Counted from the stretch's first letter, positions 53,101 to 63,040 are shown. The stretch: DNA of 64,000 bases from Zoogloea sp041914405 (GCF_041914405.1 NZ_JAYSDK010000014.1:48767-112766), one strand, 5' to 3'. The notes: generated by a model not told the origin, from the sequence alone. A program made the numbers and translations.

Positions 53101-53897
53101 AGTTCCTCAGGTCGGTTGCGCTGGGTTTAACTGCGCTGGTTTCCGTGGCCCAGGCCGGCGAGACCATCGTGGTGGCGTCCACCACGTCCACCGAGCAGTC
53201 GGGCCTGTTCAATTTCATCCTGCCGATCTTCGAGAAGGAAAGCGGCGTCTCCGTGAAGGTGGTCGCCCTTGGCACCGGCCAGGCACTGGACGTGGGGCGG
53301 CGCGGCGATGCGGACGTGGTGCTGGTGCATGATCGGCCGGCCGAAGAGAAGTTCGTTGCCGACGGTTATGGCATCGACCGGCGCAACGTGATGTACAACG
53401 ATTTCGTTCTGGTCGGTCCGGCGGCGGATGCGGCCGGCGTGAAGGGGGCGAAGGATGTGACCGAAGCCTTCGTACGTATCGCCCGTAAGGGCAGCCCCTG
53501 GGTGTCTCGCGGCGATCGTAGCGGGACGCATGCGGCGGAACTGCGCTTCTGGCAGGCGGCGGGCGTGGAGCCGAAGGGGCAGGCTTGGTACAAGGAGGCC
53601 GGCTCCGGCATGGGGCCGACGTTGAACATGGCGGCAGGCATGGGGGCCTATACGCTGGCCGACCGCGGCACCTGGGCCAGCTTCAAGAACCGCCAGGATC
53701 TGACCATCCTGTACGCGGGCGACCTCAAGCTCTATAACCCTTACGGAGTGATGTTGGTGAACCCGGCCAAGCATCCGCACGTGAAGCGGGTTGCCGGCGA
53801 AAAGTTCATCGACTGGCTCACTTCGGCCGAAGGCCGGCGGGCGATCTCAGCCTATCGCATCGGTAATGAACAGCTGTTCTATCCGCTGTCGAAGTGA
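53082..53897 (+). CDS. tupA: Tungstate-binding periplasmic protein
   Basis: A 271-aa exported binding protein (signal about 1-25, cut after AQA). TVVAST-like IVVASTTSTEQSG contains the TTTS-type anion motif of TupA (variant TTST, about 34-37). Other family signs are RRGDADVVLVHDRPAEEKFV, WVSRGDRSGTHAAELRFW and NMAAGMGAYTLADRGTW. TupA has sub-nanomolar tungstate affinity in characterised members. The order tupB, tupC, tupA is unusual in placing the binding protein last. Confidence 0.93.
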   Translation: MAYGVLKFLRSVALGLTALVSVAQAGETIVVASTTSTEQSGLFNFILPIFEKESGVSVKVVALGTGQALDVGRRGDADVVLVHDRPAEEKFVADGYGIDRRNVMYNDFVLVGPAADAAGVKGAKDVTEAFVRIARKGSPWVSRGDRSGTHAAELRFWQAAGVEPKGQAWYKEAGSGMGPTLNMAAGMGAYTLADRGTWASFKNRQDLTILYAGDLKLYNPYGVMLVNPAKHPHVKRVAGEKFIDWLTSAEGRRAISAYRIGNEQLFYPLSK

Positions 53898-53948
53898 GGC
53901 GATGGGCTCGGCCTGTGTGCTGCAGACGGGAAGGTTGTGAGTCAGGAC

Positions 53949-53976
53949 TGTGGGGGCGAATGAATTCGCCCCCACA
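53949..53976. repeat. Perfect 12-bp hairpin between tupA and xpt
   Basis: TGTGGGGGCGAA (53949-53960), TGAA loop, TTCGCCCCCACA (53965-53976). No T-run follows on either strand. It looks like a REP-type intergenic palindrome or a convergent terminator. Confidence 0.6.
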
Positions 53977-54005
53977 ACCCCCGCAAGGGAGAGGCCGGAG
54001 TGTGC

Positions 54006-54617
54006 TTACTCGGCCTTCGGCTGCGTCAGGATGGCGTGGCCATGCTCCAGGCGCTCCACTTGGGCCAGGGTCGACACCGGGACGCCAAGTGCCTCGATGT
54101 GCTCGCGGCCCTGCTTGAAGCGCTTTTCCACCACGAAGCCGGCGCCCAGCACCTCGGCACCGGCCTCCCGCACCATGTCGATCAGCGCGGTGGCGGTGCG
54201 GCCGTTGGCGAGGAAATCGTCCACGATGACGACCCGCTGGCCGGGCTTGATGTAGCGCTGGGAGATGACCAGCCGGGTGTGGCCGCCCTTGGTCGGCGAC
54301 GGGATGATCCGGGAGATTGCCGGCGCCTCCACCTGCGGCGAATACTTCTTGGCATACACCAGCGGAACGCTGAGGGTCTGGGCGACGATCAGCGCCGGCG
54401 CGATGCCGCTTGCCTCGGCGGTGAGGATCACGTTGGGCTGGAAGAAGGACAGGCGCCGCGCCAGTTCATGGGCCAGCTCGAAGATGAAGGCCGGCTCGAT
54501 GCGGTGGTTCAGGAAGTGGTCGATGCGCAGGATCTGGCCGTTCTCGACGGTGGCTTCCTTTTCAATGCGATGGACCAGCGGGGCGTAAGGGGCGGTGAGA
54601 TCGAGATGGGGACTCAT
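54006..54617 (-). CDS. xpt: Xanthine phosphoribosyltransferase
   Basis: A 203-aa type I phosphoribosyltransferase. The PRPP loop is VVIVDDFLANGRTATAL. ILTAEASGIAPALIVAQTLS and SPTKGGHTRLVISQRY resemble Xpt. It would salvage xanthine to XMP in the cytosol. APRT and PurR-type relatives share the fold, so substrate is inferred. It runs on the minus strand, 70 bp after the TAXI receptor gene. Confidence 0.88.
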   Translation of the reverse strand: MSPHLDLTAPYAPLVHRIEKEATVENGQILRIDHFLNHRIEPAFIFELAHELARRLSFFQPNVILTAEASGIAPALIVAQTLSVPLVYAKKYSPQVEAPAISRIIPSPTKGGHTRLVISQRYIKPGQRVVIVDDFLANGRTATALIDMVREAGAEVLGAGFVVEKRFKQGREHIEALGVPVSTLAQVERLEHGHAILTQPKAE

Positions 54618-54687
54618 GGTGTGGCTCGTTTTGCGTCGCGCCGGCGGTCGGATGGCCGCCTGTACGACGAGTTTATCAATTTGACTT

Positions 54688-56016
54688 TCAGTGGCCTGTG
54701 GCAGTTTCCGCAAGACGCTGCAGGCGGCCACGTACCAGCTCGATGTGCTCGCGCAGGGTGTAGAGCTCGGTGCTGAAGGCCAGCGGCAGCTTGCGGTGCA
54801 GCGCGCGCTGCTCGATGCGGTCGAGGCGCACGATAAAGGCATCGATGGCGTCCGTGTCATGAGCGGTAGCCGGCGCCTGGTCGAGCTCGTTTTCCAGGTA
54901 TTTCAGCTCGCCGTACCAGCGGTAGATGCGGGAGCGGATACGCCAGTTGTAGATGCCCGGCAACACTTTGGAGAGGGGAATCACCACCGCCACCAGCGGC
55001 AGCAGCATGACGATCAGGCGGTCGATCAGCACCGCCAGCCAGAACGGCAGGTAGCGCTGCAGGAAGGGTGGGCCGCTCTCATAGAAGCGGCGCGCCGACG
55101 GATGCAGCGGCAGCGCATGGTCTTGCGGCGCAGGAAAGGCGCCGGCCGCCTGCAGCAGGCCCGGTGTGCTGTGAATCTCCCGGGCATGCTTGAGGAGCAG
55201 GGTGACGATGGCCGGATGAATGTCGGCCTTGACCACCAGGTTGGCGGTGGCGGCGAGCAGGTGGATGTCCCTGGCCGGCCGGTCGTTGGCGATGTCGATG
55301 GCGCCACGGGGCAGGGTGACCGTCAGCAGGTGCGGGAAGTGGCGCACGTAGCCTTCCGCCTGGACGAAATCGAGCAGCTTGATGCCCTCCGTGTGGAGCA
55401 GCGCGTCCACCACCGGCGCCTGCGGCGCGCCAACCACAAAGAAGGCATCCACCTCGCCGCGTTTGAGGGCGTCTACCGCGTCCATGCCGCCGATGGCTAC
55501 CAACGCCGGGTCGTGGGTGGCAAAGCCATTGGCCGACAGCAGCTGCAGTGCGAAGAGCTGGGCGCCACTGCCCTGCACGCCGACGGCGATCTTCTTGCCC
55601 TTCAGCTGGGTCAGGCGCTCGTAGTCGTCCTTGCCCCGGTAGAACACCCACACCGGCTCCAGGTACATGCTGCCGAGGGTGGCCAGGTCTTCCGAATCCG
55701 GTTCGTTGGCAATGCCGCCCTGCACGAAACCCGCGTCCACGCTGTCGTCGGTCTTCAGGCGCATCAGGTTCTCGACGGCGCCGGTGGAGGGGCGCAATTC
55801 AACCTCGATGCCTTCCTGGGCCAGCTTGTCCCGGTAGCGCTCGCCGAAGAACTGGTAGGCACCGCCAACGGCCCCGGTGCTGATGACGATCTTCTTGGGC
55901 GGCGCCGGCCGCACGAACTGCCAGGCCAGCGCGAAGGCAGCGATGACCAGCAAGACGGCCGGCAGGGCGAGGACGAGGAGGTCGCGACGGCTGCTGGTAG
56001 TGCTCAGGCGGCGCAT
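54688..56016 (-). CDS. TAXI-family TRAP receptor with C-terminal membrane domain
   Basis: A 442-aa protein with an N-terminal TM anchor (about 15-33) and a TAXI-type binding domain (about 38-320: IVISTGAVGGAYQFFGERYR, then DDSVDAGFVQGGIANEPDSE and KGKKIAVGVQGSGAQLFALQ). There is a second hydrophobic segment (about 326-352) and a cytosolic helical tail. TAXI receptors normally lack this extension, so it is a membrane-tethered variant. No TRAP permease gene is adjacent. It may bind glutamate-like or carboxylate ligands, or act as a sensor. Confidence 0.88.
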   Translation of the reverse strand: MRRLSTTSSRRDLLVLALPAVLLVIAAFALAWQFVRPAPPKKIVISTGAVGGAYQFFGERYRDKLAQEGIEVELRPSTGAVENLMRLKTDDSVDAGFVQGGIANEPDSEDLATLGSMYLEPVWVFYRGKDDYERLTQLKGKKIAVGVQGSGAQLFALQLLSANGFATHDPALVAIGGMDAVDALKRGEVDAFFVVGAPQAPVVDALLHTEGIKLLDFVQAEGYVRHFPHLLTVTLPRGAIDIANDRPARDIHLLAATANLVVKADIHPAIVTLLLKHAREIHSTPGLLQAAGAFPAPQDHALPLHPSARRFYESGPPFLQRYLPFWLAVLIDRLIVMLLPLVAVVIPLSKVLPGIYNWRIRSRIYRWYGELKYLENELDQAPATAHDTDAIDAFIVRLDRIEQRALHRKLPLAFSTELYTLREHIELVRGRLQRLAETATGH

Positions 56017-56173
56017 GGGGAGCTCCTGTGATGGCAGGTGGATTCAGGGGGGCGAATGTTACGCCTGTTCAACAGCCTGTGATGTGAGCATGGTGGCAAA
56101 AAACCTTGGGATCGGCGTGCCGATTCGCCGTAGAATCGCGCCCTTCGACCGTGAGCGGTGTGTGTTGAATTAG

Positions 56174-57148
56174 ATGGGAAAACTCTTGCTTGCACCCATG
56201 GAGGGGCTGGCCGATTACCTGCTGCGCGACGTGCTGACCAAGGTGGGCGGCTACGACGGCGCAGTGACGGAGTTCGTCCGCGTCTCCGGCAGCCTGCTGC
56301 CCCATCGCACCTATCGCCGCATCAGCCCGGAGATCGATAACGGTGGGCGCACATCCGGCGGCACGCCGGTGGTGGTCCAGCTGCTCGGCAGCGATCCGAC
56401 CGCGCTGGCCGAGAACGCTGAGCGGCTGTGCGAGCTGTCGCCGCCGGGGGTCGATCTTAACTTCGGCTGCCCGGCCAAGACCGTCAACTCCCACGGCGGT
56501 GGCGCCATGCTGCTGGCCGATCCCGAATGCCTGTACCGGATCGCCGGTGCGGTGCGCCGCGCGGTGCCGCGGCACATTCCCTTCACCGCCAAGATGCGCC
56601 TCGGCGTGGAGGACACCTCCCTCGCGCTCGATTGCGCGCGGGCGCTGGAGGCCGGTGGCGCCGAAGGCTTGGTGGTGCATGCCCGCACCAAGCGCGACGG
56701 TTACCGTCCGCCGGCCCATTGGGAATGGATCGCCCGCATCCGCGACGTGGTCAAGCTGCCAGTGGTGGCCAACGGCGAGGTGTGGAGCGAGGACGACTGG
56801 CGGCGTTGCCGCTCGGTGAGTGGCGCGGACGACGTGATGCTCGGCCGCGGCGCGGTGTCCGATCCCTTCCTTGCGCGGCGTATCGCTGCAGGTGCCGAAG
56901 TGCCGGCTGACAGGGACGCGGAGTGGGGCGAGTTGCTGCACCTCATCGGCGACTTCTGGGAGCGGGTGCAGTTGAAGGTCGAGCCGCGCCACGCGCCTGG
57001 CCGCCTGAAACAATGGATCAACATGCTACGGCGCAATTTCCCGGCCGCTGAACTTCTTTATCAGGACCTGCGCGCTCAGCCCGAGTGCCGGGCCATCGAC
57101 CAGGTCCTGCGCCGCCATGGCGTGCCGCTGCTGCAGGCCGCCGCCTGA
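56174..57148 (+). CDS. dusC: tRNA-dihydrouridine(16) synthase DusC
   Basis: A 324-aa flavoenzyme. It opens MGKLLLAPMEGLADYLLRDV. The catalytic Cys lies in DLNFGCPAKTVNSHGGGAML (about residue 98), with FTAKMRLG, VVHARTKRDGYRPPAHW and VANGEVWSEDDWRRCRS as FMN and tRNA-binding signatures. The G-x-P-A-K-T-V-N pattern fits DusC rather than DusA/DusB. It reduces uridine in tRNA D-loops. It is followed by a TrmB-like gene at 57158. Confidence 0.94.
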   Translation: MGKLLLAPMEGLADYLLRDVLTKVGGYDGAVTEFVRVSGSLLPHRTYRRISPEIDNGGRTSGGTPVVVQLLGSDPTALAENAERLCELSPPGVDLNFGCPAKTVNSHGGGAMLLADPECLYRIAGAVRRAVPRHIPFTAKMRLGVEDTSLALDCARALEAGGAEGLVVHARTKRDGYRPPAHWEWIARIRDVVKLPVVANGEVWSEDDWRRCRSVSGADDVMLGRGAVSDPFLARRIAAGAEVPADRDAEWGELLHLIGDFWERVQLKVEPRHAPGRLKQWINMLRRNFPAAELLYQDLRAQPECRAIDQVLRRHGVPLLQAAA

Positions 57149-57157
57149 CCCAAACCG

Positions 57158-57849
57158 ATGTACGCCAATTCAAAGATTCCCGAGAGCGCCCAGCAGGGCG
57201 TCCATGAACATCTTGTCGAGCGGGTGGCCAAGCACGCCAGCTGCGAGTTCCGCAAACCCGTCCTCGACCACAACAAGGCGGCCTTCGAGGCCAGCCTGGC
57301 CGGCTGGGATGGCAAGGCACCGCTGATCCTCGATTCCGGCTGCGGCGTGGGCCACAGCACCATCCAGCTGGCGCGGGCTTTTCCCGACCACTGGGTGATC
57401 GGCGTGGACCAGTCGGAAGACCGCTTGAGTCGCAAGAAGCCCTACCCGGACGCGCTACTGCCGAAGAACATGATCTTCGTGCGCGCCGACCTGGTGGACT
57501 ACTGGCGCCTGATGGCCGACGCTGGCCTCCGCCTGGCGCGCCATTACATCCTCTATCCGAATCCGTGGCCGAAGATCGGCCACCTGGCGCGGCGCTGGCA
57601 TGCGCACCCGGTCTTTCCCTTCGTGCCGCGCCTCGGCGGACGGCTGGAGTGCCGCAGTAACTGGAACATTTATGTGGAAGAATTCGCCATTGCGCTGGGG
57701 CTGTTGATCGGCCGCCAGCTGCCGTGGGAGTCCTTCGAGGCGCCGTCGCCGCTGACCCCATTCGAACGCAAGTACCGGGATTCCGGCCAGACCCTTTACC
57801 GGTGTGTGGTGGAGCTCGATCGCCAACCGACCGTGGAGGAAACCCCGCA

Positions 57850-57853
<4 letters not shown>
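57158..57853 (+). CDS. TrmB-like tRNA methyltransferase
   Basis: A 231-aa SAM-dependent methyltransferase. Motif I is LILDSGCGVGHSTIQLARAF, and the TrmB-type catalytic motif YPNPWPKIGHLARRW replaces the usual PDPWPK-RHxKRR. Other tRNA (m7G46) methyltransferase residues are partly changed, so it may be a TrmB paralogue with another substrate. It overlaps the next gene by ATGA and follows dusC by 9 bp. Confidence 0.85.
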
Positions 57854-58563
<710 letters not shown>

Positions 58564-58566
58564 GCT

Positions 58567-58899
58567 GTGGCTGACCCTTGCCTGAGCTGCGGTGCCTGTT
58601 GTGCCAGCTTCCGGGTGGATTTCCATATCGCCGATCTGGAAAGCACGCCCGGCGGCTGCGTGCCAGTGGCGCTGACGGTGCCGCTCACCGCGACGCTGGT
58701 GCGCATGCGCGGTACCGATGAAGCGGAGCCGCGCTGCATCGCGCTGGCCGGTGAGGTGGGCCGCGAAGTGAAGTGCACGATCTACGAAAAGCGCCCTGGC
58801 CCATGCCGGGATTTCGCGCCCTACGCGGCCCTCAACCTTGGCGATGCAGGCTGCGCAAAGGCCCGGCGGCGGCATGGGATGGCCCCGCTCGGCGAGTGA
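58567..58899 (+). CDS. YkgJ-family cysteine cluster protein
   Basis: A 110-aa small protein starting at GTG 58567 with CLSCGACCASFRVDFH and later CTIYEKRPGPCRDF and AGCAKARRRHG. The C-x2-C-x2-C-C pattern is that of YkgJ/Fe-S-like zinc or iron clusters. Function is unknown. It follows the SEC-C gene by 3 bp. Confidence 0.88.
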   Translation: MADPCLSCGACCASFRVDFHIADLESTPGGCVPVALTVPLTATLVRMRGTDEAEPRCIALAGEVGREVKCTIYEKRPGPCRDFAPYAALNLGDAGCAKARRRHGMAPLGE

Positions 58900-58995
58900 A
58901 TCCATGCCCTATCAAGCCGCTTGGCGGCGCGATCGGGCTCTGACACAATCCCCTCCGACAGCAACGTTTCCTTAACACACGCAAGGGGTGTCACC

Positions 58996-59229
58996 ATGAC
59001 CATTCGTTTCTCCGTCGAAGGCGAATTCATCCAGCTCGACCAGCTCCTGAAGGCCGTGGGCCTGTGCGGTTCCGGCGGCGAGGCCAAGCAGCGGGTGGCG
59101 GACGGCGACGTGTTCGTGGACGGAGATATCGAGAACCGCAAGCGGGCCAAGCTGCGACCAGGCCAGCGTGTGGATTTTGCCGGTGAAACCATCGAGCTGA
59201 TTGCCGCGGATGTGGCGGAGACCGTGTAA
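58996..59229 (+). CDS. S4-domain RNA-binding protein (YbcJ-like)
   Basis: A 77-aa S4 domain: FIQLDQLLKAVGLCGSGGEA, KQRVADGDVFVDGDIENRKR, AKLRPGQRVDFAGETIEL. It resembles YbcJ/RlbA-type ribosome-linked proteins. I chose the ATG at 58996, with AAGGGGTG upstream. A terminator lies at 59253. Confidence 0.9.
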   Translation: MTIRFSVEGEFIQLDQLLKAVGLCGSGGEAKQRVADGDVFVDGDIENRKRAKLRPGQRVDFAGETIELIAADVAETV

Positions 59230-59252
59230 GCGGCAGGTTTTTCGGAGTGACG

Positions 59253-59283
59253 AAGGGGCGAGCGTATCGCCCCTTTGTTTTTT
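59253..59283 (+). terminator. Terminator after the S4 gene
   Basis: The 9-bp stem AAGGGGCGA/TCGCCCCTT (59253-59261 and 59267-59275) with loop GCGTA is followed by TGTTTTTT. Confidence 0.9.
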
Positions 59284-59407
59284 GTGCTCGCAGAGTGGGC
59301 GGTGGAGCGTTCTGGTACCGGCGGTCGTCTTATTTCTTTAGTGTTTCATACACCGGCGTGATGAGAATCCAGGGTGCCCGGGGCGCGGTTGATTCTGCGT
59401 CCCGATT

Positions 59408-59791
59408 TCAGCGCGGATGGATGTCCCCATCCTTGTATAGCCAGCGTCCGTCGATGCGCACGAAGCGGCTGGTTTCATGCAGGCGGTGAGCCCGTCCGCC
59501 GATCTTGTAGCGCGCCACGAATTCGACGATGGCGTGATCCGCATCCTGTTGCGCGTGACGCTTCACCTCCAGCCCCAGCCATTTGGTGGGTGGATCTTCG
59601 GCCAGGTGCAGGTCGGGAGGCAGGAAGTCTGGGTGCCAGGTGGCACGCAGGTAGCTTTCGTTGCCGAGCGTGAACGCAGTGTAGCGGGACCGCATCAGGG
59701 CTTCGGCGCTCGGTGCGCTGACACTGCTGTCGATGTATTGGCCACAGCACGCAGCGTAATCGGCCGGAGAGCCGCAGGGGCAGGAGGGCAT
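59408..59791 (-). CDS. UPF0225 family protein (YchJ-like) with SEC-C motif
   Basis: A 127-aa protein starting at the ATG at 59791. The N-terminal metal motif is CPCGSPADYAACCGQYI. YchJ core residues follow: AEALMRSRYTAFTLGNESYL, TWHPDFLP, WLGLEV and IVEFVARYKIGGRAHRLHE. The family's function is unclear. It is convergent with the S4 gene and divergent from the kinase gene. Confidence 0.9.
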   Translation of the reverse strand: MPSCPCGSPADYAACCGQYIDSSVSAPSAEALMRSRYTAFTLGNESYLRATWHPDFLPPDLHLAEDPPTKWLGLEVKRHAQQDADHAIVEFVARYKIGGRAHRLHETSRFVRIDGRWLYKDGDIHPR

Positions 59792-59984
59792 TGGCAGGCC
59801 TGGTGGTCGTGGGTCGGGCCGGTATTTTCGGCGGGATTCCGGCTTGGCAGCAAGGTGTGTGGCATTCGGTGTCTGCGCTTGAGATTTCCGGCTCAGGGCC
59901 GATAAGTCCGGGATACAGGGAAAGTCCGATTGATAGCGGGGTGGTCGACGGTCCTTCAACGGCAAGTCGGCAGTGGGGAGAGGA

Positions 59985-62531
59985 ATGGCGTTCGGAATGT
60001 GGATGAAGGGGATCCGCGCCAAGTTGATCGCGATTTTCGTGGTCATCAAGGTGGTTCCCCTGGTGTTGCTGGCCTTGCTGGCGTGGAGCATGGCGCAACG
60101 GTTGGGCCAGAGCGTCAGCGGCCAGGCGGAGTCCATGGCGGAAGCCATGCTGGCGACAGTCAAGCAGGTGGGCGACGCGGCAACCGGGGATGCCATCCGC
60201 GCCCTCGACGACCGGGCCCGGGAAGGCATGGAGCGGCTGACCACGGATACTGCCCGGGCCGTGGCGGCCTTTCTTTACGATCGGGACTCAGACGTGCGCC
60301 AGGCCGCTGAGCTGACACCTGACCCGGCGGTCTATCGCCGCTTCCTGGCGCACCGCAGCCGGACCCTTTACGGGCATGGTAGCTGGCAGCTTTCTGCGGA
60401 TCAGAAGCGCTGGGAGCCTGTCGAGCCCGAAGCTGCCGATGCCAGGCTGGCTGCTGATCCGCGCCAGGCCCTTGGCGACAATGCGAAGGCTTTCAGTGCG
60501 CGGCCGCCCGAGTTCCTCGGCGTTGCGGAGCAACGTCCGCTGTTCGTGGAAATGAGCTTCATCGATACACAGGGGCGGGAGCGGGTCAAGGTTACGACGG
60601 GAACGCTGACCCAGCCCGGCCTGCGGGATGTGAGTCGGCCGGAGGGCACGTTTCTCAAGGCCGAGCGCTACTGGCCGGAGCTCAAGCGGCTGAAGCCGGG
60701 CGAGATCTATGTTTCGGAAGTCATCGGTGCCTACGTGGGCAGCCGGGTGATCGGCGCCTACCTGCCGGAAAGCGCGCGCAAGGCGGGTGTCGATTTCAAG
60801 CCGGAGGAGTCAGCCTATGCGGGAACGGAGAACCCGGTCGGCAAACACTTCCGCGCCATCGTGCGCTGGGCCATGCCGGTGGTTCAGGGCGGCAGGGTGA
60901 CAGGCTATGTGACGCTGGCGCTCGATCACGACCACATCCGCCAGTTCACCGACCGCCTCAGCCCGACCGATCGCCGCTATACCCAGATCAGCGATGCCAT
61001 TGTTGGCAATTACGCCTTCATGTGGGATCACAACAGCCGGGCGATTTCCCACCCGCGGGACTACTTCATTCCCGGCTACGATCCCGCCACTGGCGAGCCG
61101 GTGGTGTCCTGGCTGGATCAGTCCCTGTACGAGGCCTGGCAGGCCTCCGGGAAATCGGCGCAGGATTTTCTGGCCGGTGTGAAGCCCTTCGATGGCCAAT
61201 CGTTGAAGAAGAAGCCGGCCGCTGCCCAGATCAAGGCTGGTACGGTGGCGCTGGACTGCCGTTATCTGAATTTCTCGCCTCAATGCACAGGTTGGAACCA
61301 GCTGACGGAGAAGGGGGGCTCAGGCTCTTTCGAGATTTTCTTCTCGGGCTTGTGGAAGCTCACCACGGCGGCCGCAATTCCCTATTACACCGGCCAGTAC
61401 GGCCGCACGCCGCAGGGCTTTGGCTTCGTCACCATCGGCGCCAACGTGGATGACTTCCACCGCGCGGCGACCGAGTCTGCCAAGCGCATCGGCGCCACCA
61501 TCGCCGAGCGGGACAGGGACTTTCAGGCCCGTCGTCAGGGGCTGCTCGAATCCATCGGGCGTAACCTGGCTGAGACCGCAACAGCCTTGGGCCTGTCAAC
61601 CTTGATGATGGGTGGCTTGGTGATCGTCGTCGCGATCTGGATGGCCCAGTTCATCACGCGGCGCATCACCGACATGATCCAGGGGCTCGGCCGTTTCGAG
61701 AAAGGGGAGATGTCCCATCGGCTGGAAGTGCGCTCTGACGACGAAATGGGACAGTTGGCGTGCTCCTTCAACCGCATGGCCGACACCGTGCAGGAGTCCT
61801 TCCAGCGTTCGGAAGAGGCGCGCAGCAAGGCCGAAGATGCTTACCGGCTGAAGTCGGAATTCCTCGCCAGCATGTCCCATGAGTTACGCACGCCGCTGAA
61901 CGGCATTCTCGGTTATTCCGAGTTGTTGCGTCTGGAACTGACCGAGCCCGACCAGCGGGAGTTCGCCGCGACCATCCACAGTTCCGGTGAGCACCTGCTC
62001 AACATCGTCAATGACATCCTCGATCTGGCCAAAATCGAAGCCGGCGGGATCGAGCTTAAGCCGTCGGACGTGGAAGTGGCACGACTTGCCAACGAACTGG
62101 TGGCGGCGCACCGGGCCCACGCCCGCGCGAAGGGCCTGGGGGTCGAACTGGAACTGGCATCGGATCTGCCGGCGACAGTGCGCACGGATGTGTTGCGGGT
62201 TCGGCAGATCCTGAACAATCTGTTGAACAACGCGGTGAAGTTCACCGAAAATGGCAAAATCGGCCTGCGGGTCAGTCGGGATGGTTCCCAGCTGGCCTTC
62301 GCGGTCTTCGATACCGGTCGCGGAATTCCGCCCGAAGCGCTGGAACTCGTCTTCGAGAAGTTCCGGCAACTGGACCATTTCGTCACCCGCGATCATGGCG
62401 GCTCGGGCCTCGGTCTGGCGCTTGCGCGGGAACTGGCCAATCTTCTGGGTGGGGGCTTGACCGTGGTGTCGAGGGTCGGCGAAGGTTCGACCTTCACCTT
62501 CCATCTTCCTTTGCAGGAGCCCGGCTCCTGA
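59985..62531 (+). CDS. Membrane sensor histidine kinase with large periplasmic domain
   Basis: A protein of 848 aa from the ATG at 59985 (GGAG 6 bp before; ATG 60003 and GTG 59973 are alternatives). TM1 lies about 12-38, followed by an extended dCache-type sensor of about 500 residues and TM2 about 535-560. HAMP comes next, then HisKA with the phospho-His in SMSHELRTPLNGILGYSELL (about 631). HATPase_c has LLNNAVKFTENGKI, FDTGRGIPPE and GGSGLGLALARELA. It lacks a receiver; a stand-alone receiver gene follows 7 bp later. The signal is unknown. Confidence 0.94.
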   Translation: MAFGMWMKGIRAKLIAIFVVIKVVPLVLLALLAWSMAQRLGQSVSGQAESMAEAMLATVKQVGDAATGDAIRALDDRAREGMERLTTDTARAVAAFLYDRDSDVRQAAELTPDPAVYRRFLAHRSRTLYGHGSWQLSADQKRWEPVEPEAADARLAADPRQALGDNAKAFSARPPEFLGVAEQRPLFVEMSFIDTQGRERVKVTTGTLTQPGLRDVSRPEGTFLKAERYWPELKRLKPGEIYVSEVIGAYVGSRVIGAYLPESARKAGVDFKPEESAYAGTENPVGKHFRAIVRWAMPVVQGGRVTGYVTLALDHDHIRQFTDRLSPTDRRYTQISDAIVGNYAFMWDHNSRAISHPRDYFIPGYDPATGEPVVSWLDQSLYEAWQASGKSAQDFLAGVKPFDGQSLKKKPAAAQIKAGTVALDCRYLNFSPQCTGWNQLTEKGGSGSFEIFFSGLWKLTTAAAIPYYTGQYGRTPQGFGFVTIGANVDDFHRAATESAKRIGATIAERDRDFQARRQGLLESIGRNLAETATALGLSTLMMGGLVIVVAIWMAQFITRRITDMIQGLGRFEKGEMSHRLEVRSDDEMGQLACSFNRMADTVQESFQRSEEARSKAEDAYRLKSEFLASMSHELRTPLNGILGYSELLRLELTEPDQREFAATIHSSGEHLLNIVNDILDLAKIEAGGIELKPSDVEVARLANELVAAHRAHARAKGLGVELELASDLPATVRTDVLRVRQILNNLLNNAVKFTENGKIGLRVSRDGSQLAFAVFDTGRGIPPEALELVFEKFRQLDHFVTRDHGGSGLGLALARELANLLGGGLTVVSRVGEGSTFTFHLPLQEPGS

Positions 62532-62538
62532 GTCATCC

Positions 62539-62925
62539 ATGAGCGAGCAGTCTCCCGAGCAGAAAAAAGTCCTCGTTGTCGACGACAACGCCATCAACCG
62601 GCGTCTTGCCATTGCCTTCCTGAGCCGGCTGGGGCTGCAGGCGCAGGAGGCGGAGGATGGCCCCACGGCGCTCGAGCGCCTCCGAGCGGGCAACTTCGAC
62701 ATCGTGCTGCTCGACATCAGCATGCCTGGCATGTCGGGGGAAGAGGTGCTGGCTGTGCTGCGTTCCGACCCGCGCTTCAGCGGTTTGCCGGTGATTGCCT
62801 ATACTGCCCATGCCTTGCCGGATGAAAAGCAGCGTCTGATCGATGCCGGCTTCGACGAGTTGCTGATCAAGCCGATCACCTTCAAGGCCGTCGAAGATGC
62901 GCTGGTGGCCTGTTTCAGCAAGTAG
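62539..62925 (+). CDS. Stand-alone receiver-domain protein
   Basis: A 128-aa single REC domain: KVLVVDDNAINRRLAIAFL, phospho-Asp in IVLLDISMPGMSGEE, Thr/Ala in VIAYTAHALP and Lys in LLIKPITFKA. It is the obvious partner of the preceding kinase. With no output domain it may pass phosphate on or act by protein contact. Confidence 0.93.
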   Translation: MSEQSPEQKKVLVVDDNAINRRLAIAFLSRLGLQAQEAEDGPTALERLRAGNFDIVLLDISMPGMSGEEVLAVLRSDPRFSGLPVIAYTAHALPDEKQRLIDAGFDELLIKPITFKAVEDALVACFSK

Positions 62926-62995
62926 GCCGGACAGGTCTTGCACGCCGCGAGCCAGCTGCAAAATTGGATTGGTGCAGGCGCACAATCCTGAGAGA

Positions 62996-63040
62996 AATAA
63001 AATATAATATATATAAGACTTGGCTCCGGTCTTTTATAAC
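62996..63040 (+). promoter_or_regulatory. AT-rich promoter or terminator region before acnB
   Basis: The run 62996-63016 contains TATAAT (63003-63008). It is followed by TATAAGAC (63012-63019), a 9-nt loop and GTCTTTTATA (63029-63038). It may be a weak terminator of the receiver gene, the acnB promoter, or both. No clear -35 element was found. Confidence 0.4.
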
